Source: an uncultured Collinsella sp.
GTDB lineage: Bacteria; Actinomycetota; Coriobacteriia; Coriobacteriales; Coriobacteriaceae
Reading direction: 5' to 3'
Assembly: GCA_934667065.1 (NCBI GenBank)
Contig: CAKULD010000003.1
Span: forward strand, 186,001 to 250,000
Length of the DNA stretch: 64,000 bases
How positions within the stretch are numbered: the stretch's first letter is position 1; every line of letters starts with the position of its first letter. Made by a program: the position numbers and the translations under genes. This document shows, in pieces, positions 17,560 to 28,982 of this stretch. The notes under the pieces are model-generated. The model did not search any database. It had not been told where the DNA came from and was given only the letters and a program-made list of their open reading frames with translations.

Positions 17560-18402
17560 ATGTCCGCTCGTAAAGCTCGCACGGAGGCGGCTGCCGCTGG
17601 TGCCGCCCCCGTTGACTCCAAGGAGAAGGACGTGAAGATTCCCGTAGAGGCTGTCGACGATACCGAGGCCAACGAGGCCGCGGCCGCCGAGGCTGCCGAG
17701 AACCAGGTAGAGGATTCCAACAAGGAGGCGACGATGACCGAGGACGAGATGGTGGAAGCCGCTATCCGCGCCGGTGAGGAAGCCGCCGACAACGACTTTA
17801 AGCTTAAGTTCGAGCAGGCTCAGAAAGAGCTTGCCGACGCACGTAATGAGCTCGAGGCTGCGGCCGAGGCTCAGAAGGCCGCCGAGGACAAGGCGAAGGA
17901 CGCTACCGAGCGCACCGCCCGCCTGCAGGCCGACTGGGAGAACTTCCGCCGCCGCACCGCCAACGAGCGTATCGCCGAGCGCGAGCGCGCGACCGAGAAG
18001 CTTGTCACCGCGCTGCTGCCGGTGGTCGACGATATCGAGCGTGCGATCGACCATGCCCGCAGCCAGGAGCTTTCCGACGACTTTAAGCAGTTCGTCGATG
18101 GCGTTGACGCGGTGCATGCCAAGCTGCTCGATGTGTTTGCGCACGAGGGCGTTGAGCCCATCGACCCCAAGGGCGAGGCGTTCGATCCGCTCGAGCACCA
18201 GGCCGTGGGACGTGTTGAGGACGCATCGCAGTACGACGAGACCGTCAACGACGTGTACCAGAAGGGCTACCGCATGGCGGACCGCATCCTGCGCTCCGCG
18301 ATGGTGACGGTGACCTACGGTGGCGAGAAGCGCCCCGCACCGGAGCCCGAAGCGGCGCCCGAGGATGCTACGGCCGATACGGCCGAGAGCACCGAGGAGT
18401 AA
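17560..18402 (+). CDS. grpE: Nucleotide exchange factor GrpE
   Basis: GrpE releases ADP from DnaK. The product is 280 aa, longer than the usual 180-210, because of an N-terminal Ala/Glu-rich extension of about 85 residues. The conserved part has the coiled-coil helix (about 85-145, containing QADWENFRRRTANER), LLPVVDDIERAI and the C-terminal beta domain with FDPLEHQAVG and VYQKGYRMADRILRSAMV. It starts 2 nt after dnaK. An internal ATG at Met59 would give a family-sized protein, but the first ATG keeps operon spacing. Confidence 0.96.
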   Translation: MSARKARTEAAAAGAAPVDSKEKDVKIPVEAVDDTEANEAAAAEAAENQVEDSNKEATMTEDEMVEAAIRAGEEAADNDFKLKFEQAQKELADARNELEAAAEAQKAAEDKAKDATERTARLQADWENFRRRTANERIAERERATEKLVTALLPVVDDIERAIDHARSQELSDDFKQFVDGVDAVHAKLLDVFAHEGVEPIDPKGEAFDPLEHQAVGRVEDASQYDETVNDVYQKGYRMADRILRSAMVTVTYGGEKRPAPEPEAAPEDATADTAESTEE

Positions 18403-18407
18403 TTGAG

Positions 18408-18440
18408 AAGGGCCCCGGGGCAACACCCGGGGCCCTTTCT
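18408..18440 (+). terminator. Hairpin between grpE and dnaJ
   Basis: A 12-bp GC stem (AAGGGCCCCGGG and complement, loop GCAACA) followed only by TTCT. The T-tract is short, so it may reduce rather than stop transcription into dnaJ-hspR, or mark a processing point. Confidence 0.6.
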
Positions 18441-18510
18441 GGCCTAGTGCCATATGAAAGCATGAGCCGTCGTCCGCGGGGACGGCGGATGAAACAGGAG
18501 AGGAGCTACG

Positions 18511-19476
18511 ATGGCTGCAGGCAAAACCTTCTATGACATCCTGGGCGTATCCAAGAGCGCCTCCGACAAAGAGATCAAGAGCGCGTTTCGCAAGCTCGCG
18601 CAAAAATATCACCCCGATGCCGGCGGCGACGAGGCCAAGTTTAAGGAGATTAGCGAGGCCTACGAGACGCTTTCGGACGAGAAGAAGCGCAAAGAGTACG
18701 ACCAGATGCTCATGTTCGGCGGCATGCCGGGCGCGGGCGGTGCGTATGGCGGCGGCTACGGTGCCGGCGCTGGCGCAAGCGGCTGGGGCGATATCTTCGA
18801 CAGCATCTTTAGCGGCAATGGTGCCTGGGGTAGCGATTGGGGCTCGGGCTTTGCCGGGGCCGCGGGCGCTGCCGGTGCGGGCGCGGGCCGCAACCGCGCG
18901 CGCAAGGGCGGCGACCTGTCGCTGACCGTCGACGTGACGGCCGAGGACGCGTTTCGCGGTGTGACGCACAAGGTCACCTACCGCATTCCCTCGACGGGTG
19001 AGCAGCAGACCATTACGGTCTCGGTGCCCGCGGGCGCGGTCGACGGCGGCAAGCTGCGCTACAAGCGCCGCGGCGAGTACGGCGTTGCCGGAGGCGAGCG
19101 CGGCGACCTGGTCGTGACCACGCACGTGGAGGAGCATCCGCTGTTTAAGCGTAAGGGTGCCGACGTGACCATGGAGGTGCCGATCTCGGTCTACGAGGCG
19201 GCGCTCGGCTGCACGGTGGATGTGCCCACGCCCGGTGGCGCAACGGTCCGCCTGAAGGTGCCCGCGGGTACCCAGACGGGCAAGAAGTTCCGCTTTAAGG
19301 AGATGGGTGCGCCCGACGTTAAGCATCGCGGCCGTACGGGTGCGCTGCTCGTCGAGATCAAGGTGCAGGTTCCCACGAACCTGTCCGATGATGAGCGCGA
19401 GGCTATGACCAAACTGCGCGAGGCCGATACGCGCGACTATCGCGAGAAGGTCAACCGTTACAAGGCGACGTATTAA
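18511..19476 (+). CDS. dnaJ: DnaJ-type co-chaperone without zinc finger
   Basis: 321-aa J-domain co-chaperone that stimulates the DnaK ATPase and delivers substrates. The J domain (about 5-70) has the essential HPD at 34-36. A Gly/Ala/Tyr-rich segment (about 75-130) follows, then two C-terminal beta domains ([19 protein letters not shown] onward). The four CxxCxGxG zinc-binding repeats of type I DnaJ are missing, so this is a type II (CbpA/DnaJ2-like) protein. Position downstream of grpE makes it the operon's cognate J-protein. A full type I DnaJ may be encoded elsewhere. Confidence 0.93.
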   Translation: MAAGKTFYDILGVSKSASDKEIKSAFRKLAQKYHPDAGGDEAKFKEISEAYETLSDEKKRKEYDQMLMFGGMPGAGGAYGGGYGAGAGASGWGDIFDSIFSGNGAWGSDWGSGFAGAAGAAGAGAGRNRARKGGDLSLTVDVTAEDAFRGVTHKVTYRIPSTGEQQTITVSVPAGAVDGGKLRYKRRGEYGVAGGERGDLVVTTHVEEHPLFKRKGADVTMEVPISVYEAALGCTVDVPTPGGATVRLKVPAGTQTGKKFRFKEMGAPDVKHRGRTGALLVEIKVQVPTNLSDDEREAMTKLREADTRDYREKVNRYKATY

Positions 19477-19539
19477 AAATGGAGCCCGAGGCGGGAAAGC
19501 CGCTTTGGGATGAGGTTGATTAAGAAGGGGTCTGTGAGT

Positions 19540-19956
19540 ATGGCCGAGGACAATAGGAACAAACCGCTGTACATGATCAGCGTGGCGGCCGAGCTGACCG
19601 GCATGCACCCGCAGACTCTGCGCGTCTATGAGTCCAAGGGTTTGGTGAACCCCCAGCGCTCGGGCGGCAACACGCGTCTGTATTCGCGTGCCGATATCGA
19701 GCGCCTGGAGCTCATCAACCAGCTGACCGACGAGGGCATCAACCTCGCCGGCGTGGTGCGCATCCTCGATATGAAGGAGCGTGCCGAGGAGCGCGAGCGC
19801 GAGAACGAGAAGCTCCGCGCTCGCGTGCGCCAGCTCGAGGACGAGCTGCACGAGTACAAGATGCAGAAGAAGATCACCGCCCTGGCCCCACGCGACGGCT
19901 CAGTCAATCCCGAGCAAGTCATGCGCAAACTGCTGGGAGCGGGAGGAGATCTTTAG
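19540..19956 (+). CDS. hspR: HspR, MerR-family heat-shock repressor
   Basis: 138-aa MerR-like repressor. The winged helix-turn-helix covers about residues 10-80, with the HspR signatures YMISVAAELTGMHPQTLRVYE and DEGINLAGVVRILD. A coiled-coil helix rich in Glu and Arg follows (about 80-115). In actinobacteria HspR represses dnaK and clpB promoters, with DnaK as co-repressor. I place the start at the ATG at 19540 behind AAGAAGGGG (19523-19531); an in-frame ATG at 19510 would add ten residues. It is the last gene of the dnaK operon, the usual place. Confidence 0.94.
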   Translation: MAEDNRNKPLYMISVAAELTGMHPQTLRVYESKGLVNPQRSGGNTRLYSRADIERLELINQLTDEGINLAGVVRILDMKERAEERERENEKLRARVRQLEDELHEYKMQKKITALAPRDGSVNPEQVMRKLLGAGGDL

Positions 19957-20244
19957 TTACGGCGGCTCTACGACGCAAATCCTAACAATTTGAGCGTGGA
20001 TAATCTCCCACTTTTGGCTCGCATGCGGGCTCAAAACGGGAGATTATCCACTCTCATTTTTATTCGGCACTTGGGGACGTTCCTTTTGCGGCACTTGGGG
20101 ACACCCCTTGCACCAACGCCGTCCAGTGCTTTACTGAGATAAAGTGAACGCCGAGATTCGTAACCCGCTGGCAACCGTTCTATGGCACGATATTGAACGA
20201 ATGTATGCTATGCGCCCAAATCTTTGGGCAGAGTGGGAGACAGA
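19957..20244. repeat. Hairpin repeats between hspR and the hydratase gene
   Basis: Contains a hairpin at 19996-20051 with perfect 14-nt arms (GTGGATAATCTCCC and complement) and a loop starting ACTTTTGG and ending CTCAAAAC. This is the best copy of the CCC/GGG family. TCTCATTTTTA follows, so it may terminate hspR. After it, GGCACTTGGGGAC is repeated directly at about 20067 and 20090. The rest, about 130 nt, must hold the hydratase promoter. Confidence 0.7.
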
Positions 20245-22545
20245 ATGGTCAAGCTGTACGAGGACGGCATCTACCTGTGTGGTGGCAGCGAGGTTGTGCC
20301 TGCGGCAGAGGCTGCAGAGCGCGGTATCGCTCAGACGCCCGAGGATGCCAAGCGCGGCACCATCGCTTATTCGATTCTTCAGGCACATAACACGTCGGGC
20401 GACCCCGAGGCGCTCAAAATCCGCTTCGACGCCATGGCGAGCCACGATATTACCTTCGTCGGCATTATCCAGACGGCGCGCGCTTCGGGCATGGAGCGGT
20501 TCCCGCTGCCCTACGTGCTCACCAACTGCCACAACTCGCTGTGCGCCGTGGGCGGCACCATCAACGAGGACGATCACGTCTTCGGCCTCTCGGCTGCCAA
20601 GAAGTACGGCGGCATCTTCGTCCCGCCCCACATCGCCGTTATCCACTCCTTTATGCGTGAGAACTTCGCCGGTTGCGGCAAGATGATCCTGGGCTCCGAC
20701 TCGCACACCCGCTACGGCGCCCTGGGCACCATGGCCGTGGGCGAGGGCGGCGGCGAGCTGGCCAAGCAGCTGCTGCGCGACACCTACGACGTCGCCTATC
20801 CCGGCGTCGTCGCCATCTACCTCACGGGTGCCCCGCGCCCCGGCGTCGGCCCGCATGACGTGGCGCTCGCTATCATCCGCGCCGTCTTTGCCAAGGGCTA
20901 TGTCAAGAACAAGGTCATGGAGTTCGTGGGCCCCGGCATCGCGAGCATGACGACCGACTACCGCAACGGCGTCGACGTCATGACCACCGAGACCACCTGC
21001 CTCTCCTCCATTTGGGCCACCGACGAGGACACGCACGCGTTTTTGACCATGCACGGCCGTGGTGACGACTACCGCGAGCTCAAGCCCGCCGATGTCGCCT
21101 ACTACGACGGCTGCGTCGAGGTCGACCTGTCGAGCATCAAGCCCATGATCGCCCTGCCGTTCCATCCTTCCAACGGTTTTGAGATCGACGAGCTCAACGA
21201 GAACCTCGAGGATATCCTGCACGAGGTCGAGCTCGAGGCTGCCAAGATCGGCGAGGGCAAGACGCACTTTAGCCTGCTCGACAAGATTGTCGACGGCAAG
21301 CTGCACGTGCAGCAGGGCGTTATCGCCGGCTGCTCGGGCGGCAACTACGACTCCGTGGTGCAGGCGGCCCGCGTGCTCAAGGGCGCCAACACCGGCTGCG
21401 GCGAGTTCTCGCTGTCGGTCTATCCCACGAGCCAGCCTGTGGCGCTCGAGCTCACGCGCCGCGGCTACATCTACGACCTCATGGAGGCCGGCGCGATCGT
21501 GCGTACGGCGTTCTGCGGCCCGTGCTTTGGTGCTGGCGACACGCCCGCCAACAACGGCCTGTCCATCCGTCACACCACGCGCAACTTCCCCAACCGCGAG
21601 GGCTCCAAGCCGGGCAACGGCCAGCTGAGCGCCGTGGCCCTGATGGACGCCCGCTCCATTGCGGCGACGGCGGCCAATGGCGGCATCCTGACGCCGGCGA
21701 CCGACCTGCCCGAGGAGACCTGGGACGAGGCCTGCGAGTACACCTTCGACGACGCGCCGTACAAGAAGCGCGTGTATTGGGGCTTTGGCAAGGCTGAGCC
21801 TACCGACGAGCTGGTCGAGGGGCCCAACATCAAGCCATGGCCCGCGATGGAGCCGCTTGGCGACGATATCCTGCTCAAGGTATGCTCCAAGATCATGGAC
21901 CCGGTCACCACGACCGACGAACTCATTCCCTCGGGCGAGACGAGCTCCTTCCGCTCCAACCCGCTGGGCCTGGCCGAGTTTACGCTCAGCCGCCGCGACC
22001 CTGCCTACGTGGGTCGCTCCAAGGAGGTCGACGCCGTGGAGAAGCGCCGCGTTGCCGGCGAGTCCGCGGGTGACCTGGCCGCGCTCGATGCCGAGCTTGC
22101 CGGTGTGTTTGAGGCGCTGGCCGGCGCTGGTGTCGCGGCCGATGCCAAGGCTACCGAGTACGGCTCCATGCTCTACGCTAAGAAGCCCGGCGACGGCTCT
22201 GCCCGCGAGCAGGCCGCGAGCTGCCAGCGCGTGATCGGCGGTCTGGCCAACATCGTCCACGAGTACGCCACCAAGCGCTATCGCTCCAACGTGATGAACT
22301 GGGGCATGGTGCCCTTCCAGATGGAGGCCGAGCCCAACTTTGAGGTGGGCGACTACGTCTTCGTGCCGGGCATCCGCGCCGCGCTCGACGGCGACCTCAA
22401 GAACATCGCTGCCTACGTGGTGCGTGCCGGCGGTGCGGTTGAGCAGATTGAGCTCTACATCGCCGACATGACCGCCGAGGAGCGTGCCATCGTCAAGGCC
22501 GGCTGCCTGATCAACTACAACAAGTTCAAGGCCGCTGCCGAGTAG
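20245..22545 (+). CDS. Aconitase-family hydratase (YbhJ-like)
   Basis: 766-aa member of the aconitase superfamily, close in size to E. coli YbhJ (about 750 aa), predicted to be a [4Fe-4S] hydro-lyase. Candidate cluster cysteines are in AGCSGGNYD and the paired [26 protein letters not shown] is the substrate-binding segment shared by the superfamily. The C-terminal swivelling domain includes [15 protein letters not shown] cannot tell whether it acts on citrate/isocitrate or another hydroxy-acid. No citrate synthase, isocitrate dehydrogenase or leuCD-like genes are adjacent, so it is an orphan. The start is the ATG at 20245 behind GTGGGAGA. Confidence 0.88.
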   Translation: MVKLYEDGIYLCGGSEVVPAAEAAERGIAQTPEDAKRGTIAYSILQAHNTSGDPEALKIRFDAMASHDITFVGIIQTARASGMERFPLPYVLTNCHNSLCAVGGTINEDDHVFGLSAAKKYGGIFVPPHIAVIHSFMRENFAGCGKMILGSDSHTRYGALGTMAVGEGGGELAKQLLRDTYDVAYPGVVAIYLTGAPRPGVGPHDVALAIIRAVFAKGYVKNKVMEFVGPGIASMTTDYRNGVDVMTTETTCLSSIWATDEDTHAFLTMHGRGDDYRELKPADVAYYDGCVEVDLSSIKPMIALPFHPSNGFEIDELNENLEDILHEVELEAAKIGEGKTHFSLLDKIVDGKLHVQQGVIAGCSGGNYDSVVQAARVLKGANTGCGEFSLSVYPTSQPVALELTRRGYIYDLMEAGAIVRTAFCGPCFGAGDTPANNGLSIRHTTRNFPNREGSKPGNGQLSAVALMDARSIAATAANGGILTPATDLPEETWDEACEYTFDDAPYKKRVYWGFGKAEPTDELVEGPNIKPWPAMEPLGDDILLKVCSKIMDPVTTTDELIPSGETSSFRSNPLGLAEFTLSRRDPAYVGRSKEVDAVEKRRVAGESAGDLAALDAELAGVFEALAGAGVAADAKATEYGSMLYAKKPGDGSAREQAASCQRVIGGLANIVHEYATKRYRSNVMNWGMVPFQMEAEPNFEVGDYVFVPGIRAALDGDLKNIAAYVVRAGGAVEQIELYIADMTAEERAIVKAGCLINYNKFKAAAE

Positions 22546-22560
22546 CGCACTTAATTGTCC

Positions 22561-22634
22561 GCCCGGGGCTTACCCTTTCCCGCCCGCTCACGCGCTTCGC
22601 GAGGGTCGCGTTCGGCAAAGGGTAAGCCCCGGGC
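22561..22634. repeat. Long inverted repeat after the hydratase gene
   Basis: 22-nt arms (beginning GCCCGGGGCTTACCCTTT) at 22561-22582 and 22613-22634 match at 21 positions, with about 30 nt between them. It starts 15 nt after the stop codon. No T-run. Confidence 0.75.
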
Positions 22635-22643
22635 TACGTTTGT

Positions 22644-22840
22644 GCGTTCTCGTTGGGCCTTGAGGGACGCTAAAAATGACTTGCTTGATGCCGCCTCTTT
22701 TAATTGGGGCGGCTTCTTTTTTGAGGCGGGTATCGCTGTGGACCGCCACAAAGGTGCCTGTCCCCTTTGTGGCGGTTCCGTTTGTCTCGACCTGTAACAT
22801 CTAGGATTGAAAAGGGCCGCTAGATGTTACAGATCGAGAC
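22644..22840. repeat. First copy of a diverged direct repeat of about 190 bp
   Basis: Starts with GCGTTCTCGTTGGG, which is identical at 23911-23924. It continues through a TTGATGCC-CTCTTTTAAT segment, the CCGCCACAAAGG palindrome (22742-22776) and a CTGTAACATC hairpin (22784-22840). The same order recurs at 23911-24092. A truncated third piece of the CACAAAGG palindrome lies at 22861-22887. Confidence 0.7.
22690..22722 (+). terminator. Putative terminator downstream of the hydratase gene
   Basis: GCCGCC and GGCGGC form a 6-bp stem with a 12-nt loop, followed by TTCTTTTTT. It lies in the first copy of a duplicated segment (see 22644-22840). Confidence 0.6.
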
Positions 22841-22891
22841 AGTGGAACATCGGAACCGAAACCACCACAAAGGTGCCTGTCCGGCGGGTTC

Positions 22892-23539
22892 TTATTTCGA
22901 TGGGGTCCAGGTTATCTCATCGTCAAATAGCCAAGTGCGTGCTGAGCCACTGTCGCGCGCTGTCTGTGGATCGGGCTCGCAAGTTTGTTCGTAGGCATCC
23001 TCGGTACACCGATCCATAAAATCGACGACTGCCGTCTGGTCGCCTTCCATGACGTAGATCACGTTGCCATCCGAGATATAGACTCCCGGCCCTTCGTTGT
23101 CCACGTAGCCGGGGTCGTATGAAACGTTGCACAGTCTGCTCCCGTTTGCCGCATCGAGTTCAAGGGTCGAATAATACCCGCCATTCATTTGGCCTTTCTT
23201 GGCTCGATATATTGCGGCGCCGTACCATCGCTTAAACGTCTTGCCTTTGAGTAAACTGGTTGCCTTGCCGATAAGCTGCTCATCTTGGGTATAGCGCGTG
23301 GCTCCAAGTTCGATTCGGGGATAGTTGCTGACCCCAAGCGCTGCGGGCGTACCGTCGAAATCGACGGTGATTGAATCGGGTTTGACGATATCGGTGAGGA
23401 TTTCGATGGGATAGCTTATGGTTTCAACCGCCGCCTGCGTCGCCGAGGCAGGGAGAAATGCGAGATAGATAATACCTACGCCGACTGCGGTAATTGCAAA
23501 CGCTAAGACGAGCAGGCCGATATAGGTGGAGCGTTTCAC
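22892..23539 (-). CDS. Hypothetical membrane-anchored protein, 215 aa
   Basis: The product begins with a short basic stretch and one long hydrophobic helix (about residues 5-27), so it is probably anchored with its bulk outside the membrane. I place the start at the GTG at 23539 (MKRSTYIG) behind GAGAGG; a TTG seven codons earlier is less likely. The outside part has SDGNVIYVMEGDQ and paired cysteines (CNVSYDPG, and CTEDAYEQTC near the end), without a known domain. Codon use is more AT-rich than the flanking operons. With repeats on both sides it looks like an accessory gene. Function unknown. Confidence 0.65.
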   Translation of the reverse strand: MKRSTYIGLLVLAFAITAVGVGIIYLAFLPASATQAAVETISYPIEILTDIVKPDSITVDFDGTPAALGVSNYPRIELGATRYTQDEQLIGKATSLLKGKTFKRWYGAAIYRAKKGQMNGGYYSTLELDAANGSRLCNVSYDPGYVDNEGPGVYISDGNVIYVMEGDQTAVVDFMDRCTEDAYEQTCEPDPQTARDSGSARTWLFDDEITWTPSK

Positions 23540-23617
23540 GGTGGGGCACCTCTCATGCAATATGCAATCATTAAGATAAATGATACAAGCTTACGACAAT
23601 ATTCAAAAGAAAGCGAC

Positions 23618-23703
23618 CGCCCGGAATGAGAGGGGCTAAAAGGCCCTATTAGGCTCCGATTTGACCTCTAATAGGAATATTTGCCTCCCTCTCATTCTGG
23701 GCG
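23618..23703. repeat. Nested fold-back repeat of about 86 bp
   Basis: Outer arms of 17 nt (23618-23634 and 23687-23703, core GGAATGAGAGGG) differ at one position. An inner 8-bp inverted repeat (CCTATTAG at 23645-23652, CTAATAGG at 23668-23675) is nested inside. Confidence 0.7.
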
Positions 23704-23708
23704 AGAGG

Positions 23709-23906
23709 TCAAAAATTGAGTTCACGAGTTTTGCGCAATACTATTCTCACTAAACTCGCTATTTTCACTATAAGCACTATAAAAACGACAGGGACGATGA
23801 CGAGAACGTTGTGGCGTACGATAACCAAGCCGTTTAAGCCGGCACCCTTGTCTTGAATCTCCATCTGTATCTGCGCGAACGGGCTATTGTCGGTTCTCGA
23901 TTCCAT
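23709..23906 (-). CDS. Possible small membrane protein, 65 aa
   Basis: From the ATG at 23906 the frame encodes a short polar start and one or two hydrophobic stretches (residues about 27-55) with a basic end. A longer frame to 24002 runs into the duplicated repeat and is not credible. No strong ribosome binding site is seen, and the codon use is unremarkable. It may be a true small membrane protein, a gene remnant or chance. Confidence 0.25.
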   Translation of the reverse strand: MESRTDNSPFAQIQMEIQDKGAGLNGLVIVRHNVLVIVPVVFIVLIVKIASLVRIVLRKTRELNF

Positions 23907-23910
23907 CGCT

Positions 23911-24251
23911 GCGTTCTCGTTGGGTTTTTGGATCGCCAAACGTAGACTGGGCTTGATGCCTCCTCTTTTAATCGGGGCTGATTCTTCTCTGGACCGCCAC
24001 AAAGGGGACAGGCACCTTTGTGGCGGCTCGATTCGTCTTAATCTGTAACATCTTGGCCGCTAAAAGTGGGCCTGGTGTTACAGATTTAGATTTTTGATCC
24101 GGGTGTTTTCTGTTCGTCTCGATTTGTAACAGATAGAGCTCTATTTGCTGACTAGATGTTACAGATTTAGATAAACGGGTGCCGCTGGTCATTTCATCTC
24201 GATCTGTAACATCTAGAGCCATAAACAGCCGCTAGATGTTACAGATTGAGA
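23911..24251. repeat. Second copy of the direct repeat and a run of TGTAACATC hairpins
   Basis: 23911-24092 repeats 22644-22840 in the same order, including a CCGCCACAAAGG palindrome (23994-24026) and a TGTAACATC hairpin (24036-24092). Two more TGTAACATC hairpins follow directly at 24117-24171 and 24197-24251; the last has 20-nt arms differing at one position. The array ends about 60 nt before the clpB promoter motif. Confidence 0.75.
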
Positions 24252-24313
24252 TAGTAAGGGGACGAGGCCGTAGCGGGTGAGCGCACCTGCTCCCTATCCT
24301 TCAATCACTCAGA

Positions 24314-24340
24314 AAATCTTATATATAGAGACTTAGATTT
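24314..24340. promoter_or_regulatory. Candidate HspR operator in the clpB promoter
   Basis: AAATCTTATAT-N5-GACTTAGATTT, the same length and outer arms as the motif before dnaK. It is followed by a TATAAG -10-like box (24344-24349). The surrounding sequence is not otherwise similar to dnaK's, so the motif itself is what is conserved. Confidence 0.65.
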
Positions 24341-24429
24341 GTGTATAAGAACGCGCAAAGCTGGCAACAATACTTCTCGAACAACGTGAAGCCGCCCCGT
24401 AGGGCGGCCGCCCCAAGAGAGGTGATTCC

Positions 24430-27057
<2,628 letters not shown>

Positions 27058-27099
27058 ATTCTGGGGCAGGCCTTAAAACCGCCTTCATCGCAAAACGCC

Positions 27100-27135
27100 A
27101 AGGGCGGCGGATCCAATTGGGTCCGCCACCCTTTT
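27100..27135 (+). terminator. Rho-independent terminator of clpB
   Basis: A 15-bp stem with one mismatch and one G-U pair (27100-27114 with 27119-27133), a 4-nt loop, ending in four T residues. Confidence 0.8.
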
Positions 27136-27187
27136 CGTGCGACAATCGATGATGTTGAACGTGAGTACATGGCAAGGAGATATGCAG

Positions 27188-27382
27188 ATGAAAGACGAGA
27201 GCAAGACGAACACGCCGGCGACCGATGCCGCGCCCGCCGCACCCAAGCCTGCGCCTAAGCCGGCACCAAAGCCGCGCGACCCCTACATCCGTGCCGAGAA
27301 CGAGGACGACGACGGCTACGATCCCTACAGCGACCGCCGCCCCGAGCGCGAGCCAATGTTCGAAGCCGACCCGTGGCGCTAG
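27188..27382 (+). CDS. Small Pro/Ala-rich acidic protein, 64 aa
   Basis: The product is low-complexity: an Ala/Pro/Lys stretch (APKPAPKPAPKP) followed by an acidic, Asp/Tyr-rich tail ending FEADPWR. AAGGAGA at 27174-27180 suits the ATG at 27188 better than the one at 27182. There is no membrane segment. Translation signals and in-frame composition support a real gene, but I recognise no family. Confidence 0.6.
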   Translation: MKDESKTNTPATDAAPAAPKPAPKPAPKPRDPYIRAENEDDDGYDPYSDRRPEREPMFEADPWR

Positions 27383-27511
27383 GAAGCGCCCTCTGACTGA
27401 CGGAACCGCGCGTTTCTGTCGGTTAGAGGCGTTCGTGTTTGCCCCTCAACCGCTCGACATCCTTCGGGACGTTAATAGAAAACTTGCTTAAGCATTAATC
27501 AAGTTCAACGA

Positions 27512-27571
27512 AATCTTGCTCTCTATCTAATCAAGAAACGGTATAATCCTGATTAGCTAGAGAGCAAGATT
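27512..27571. promoter_or_regulatory. 60-bp palindrome around the promoter of the AAA+ ATPase gene
   Basis: 22-nt arms (core CTTGCTCTCTA and complement) at 27512-27533 and 27550-27571 differ at one position. The loop holds a perfect TATAAT (27542-27547), and the right arm ends 9 nt before the start codon at 27580. It looks like an operator covering the promoter or a hairpin masking the ribosome binding site. Confidence 0.7.
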
Positions 27572-27579
27572 GGAGAATC

Positions 27580-28932
27580 ATGGCATTCAACGACTTGGTA
27601 GCCCAGAAAATAAAGGACTTTGAGCAGCAGGGAGTTCCGCAGGTCTTTGAGCGAGACCTTGATCTGGGAAACCCGCAGAAGCCAAAGCGCGACAACATCG
27701 TAAATGTGATTGTGGGGGCCCGCCGTTGTGGAAAGACGTATCGCCTGTATCAGGAGATGCGGCGGCTTCAGGGCCAAGGCGTCGAGCTTGACCGAATGCT
27801 TTACTTCAATTTTGAGGATGAGCGCTTGCGTCCGTATGAGTCATCGCTACTGGCGGACGTGCTCGATACATTCTATGCGCTGTATCCTGCTGCTCGAACC
27901 GAGGGCGCTTACATTTTCTTTGACGAGATCCAGGAAATTCCTGAATGGGGCGCGTTTCTGCGGCGTGTGGTCGATACGGAGAAAGCGACCGTCTATGTGA
28001 CGGGATCTTCTTCTAAGATGCTGTCCTCGGAACTTAAGAGCGAGTTCAGGGGTCGTTCTCTTGTTCGAGAGCTTTTTCCGTTGAGTTTTTCGGAATATGT
28101 TCGATATAAGACGGGAAACGTTCCTGAGCAGGATGCGCCCTTTTCTCCGAGCGATGCAGCATTGCTTCGACATCATCTGACCGGATATCTTGAACGGGGT
28201 GGATTCATCGCGACGCTTGAGCAGACGCCTGCGGACGCGATTCAGCTGCTGCAGGAATATGCGTCGCGAACGGTCGCTATGGACATCGTTGAGCGCTATG
28301 ACGTCAAGAACCCTCGTTTGGCCTCGCTGTTCCTGACGCGGTGCATGGCGTCTTCGGGACGAGAACTGTCAGTGAACAAAGTGTATAACGAGTTCAAGAG
28401 CAGGCAGATACCCGTCAGTCGTAATTCGCTCAGTGCCCTACTTGAGTACTACGAGGACGCCTATCTGATGTTTTCTGTGCCAGAGTTCACGCGTTCACTT
28501 GCAAATAATATGCGGTCTACGTCTAAAGTCTACGCTGTCGATCCTGCGATGTTTGGAGCGTTCTCTCCCGCATCGGCATTGGACCAGGGCCAGAGGCTCG
28601 AGACTGCGGTGTTCAATGCGCTAAGAAGAAGGACTCCCGCGGTGCGGACCGGTTCGGTTTGTCGCCTGCTGATTAAAGAGAAGAATAAAAGCCATGAGGT
28701 GGACTTTGTGGCTGGGGACGCACTTCTTATGCAGGCTTATAGCCTGATTCAGGTGAGCGCGGATATGGCAAGCGAGAAAACGCGCGCACGCGAAATAGCC
28801 GCCCTCGATGTCTCGATGGCCCAGTTCGATCTTGGTGAGTCGGCAATCGTTACCATGGATGAGCAGGCCGATATTCCATGCGAACACGGTGTAGTGCACG
28901 CTGTGCCCGCATGGAAGTGGCTCCTTGCCTAA
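27580..28932 (+). CDS. AAA+ ATPase with DUF4143-like C-terminus (COG1373 type)
   Basis: 450 aa. The N-terminal ATPase domain has Walker A VGARRCGKT (45-53), Walker B YIFFDEIQEI and a VTGSSS sensor segment, typical of the AAA_14 group. The C-terminal part resembles DUF4143, a domain with a PD-(D/E)XK nuclease-like fold. Here the acidic EVDF motif is present, but the usual following Glu-x-Lys strand reads IQVS, lacking the lysine. The biological role of this group is poorly known. The gene stands alone, is more AT-rich than its surroundings and is probably horizontally acquired. A second lone ATPase of a related class is at 55239. Confidence 0.85.
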   Translation: MAFNDLVAQKIKDFEQQGVPQVFERDLDLGNPQKPKRDNIVNVIVGARRCGKTYRLYQEMRRLQGQGVELDRMLYFNFEDERLRPYESSLLADVLDTFYALYPAARTEGAYIFFDEIQEIPEWGAFLRRVVDTEKATVYVTGSSSKMLSSELKSEFRGRSLVRELFPLSFSEYVRYKTGNVPEQDAPFSPSDAALLRHHLTGYLERGGFIATLEQTPADAIQLLQEYASRTVAMDIVERYDVKNPRLASLFLTRCMASSGRELSVNKVYNEFKSRQIPVSRNSLSALLEYYEDAYLMFSVPEFTRSLANNMRSTSKVYAVDPAMFGAFSPASALDQGQRLETAVFNALRRRTPAVRTGSVCRLLIKEKNKSHEVDFVAGDALLMQAYSLIQVSADMASEKTRAREIAALDVSMAQFDLGESAIVTMDEQADIPCEHGVVHAVPAWKWLLA

Positions 28933-28944
28933 TCATCTATGGAT

Positions 28945-28975
28945 CTGTGGGGCCCAGGACCTCTTGGCCCCACAG
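28945..28975. terminator. Hairpin between convergent genes
   Basis: CTGTGGGGCC pairs perfectly with GGCCCCACAG across an 11-nt loop. It sits between the converging stops. No T-run on either side, so terminator function is uncertain. Confidence 0.5.
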
Positions 28976-28982
28976 TGGGCAG

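Noticed and set aside
22555..22797. 80-codon open frame after the hydratase gene
   Set aside because: It lies across inverted repeats and a terminator and has no ribosome binding site.
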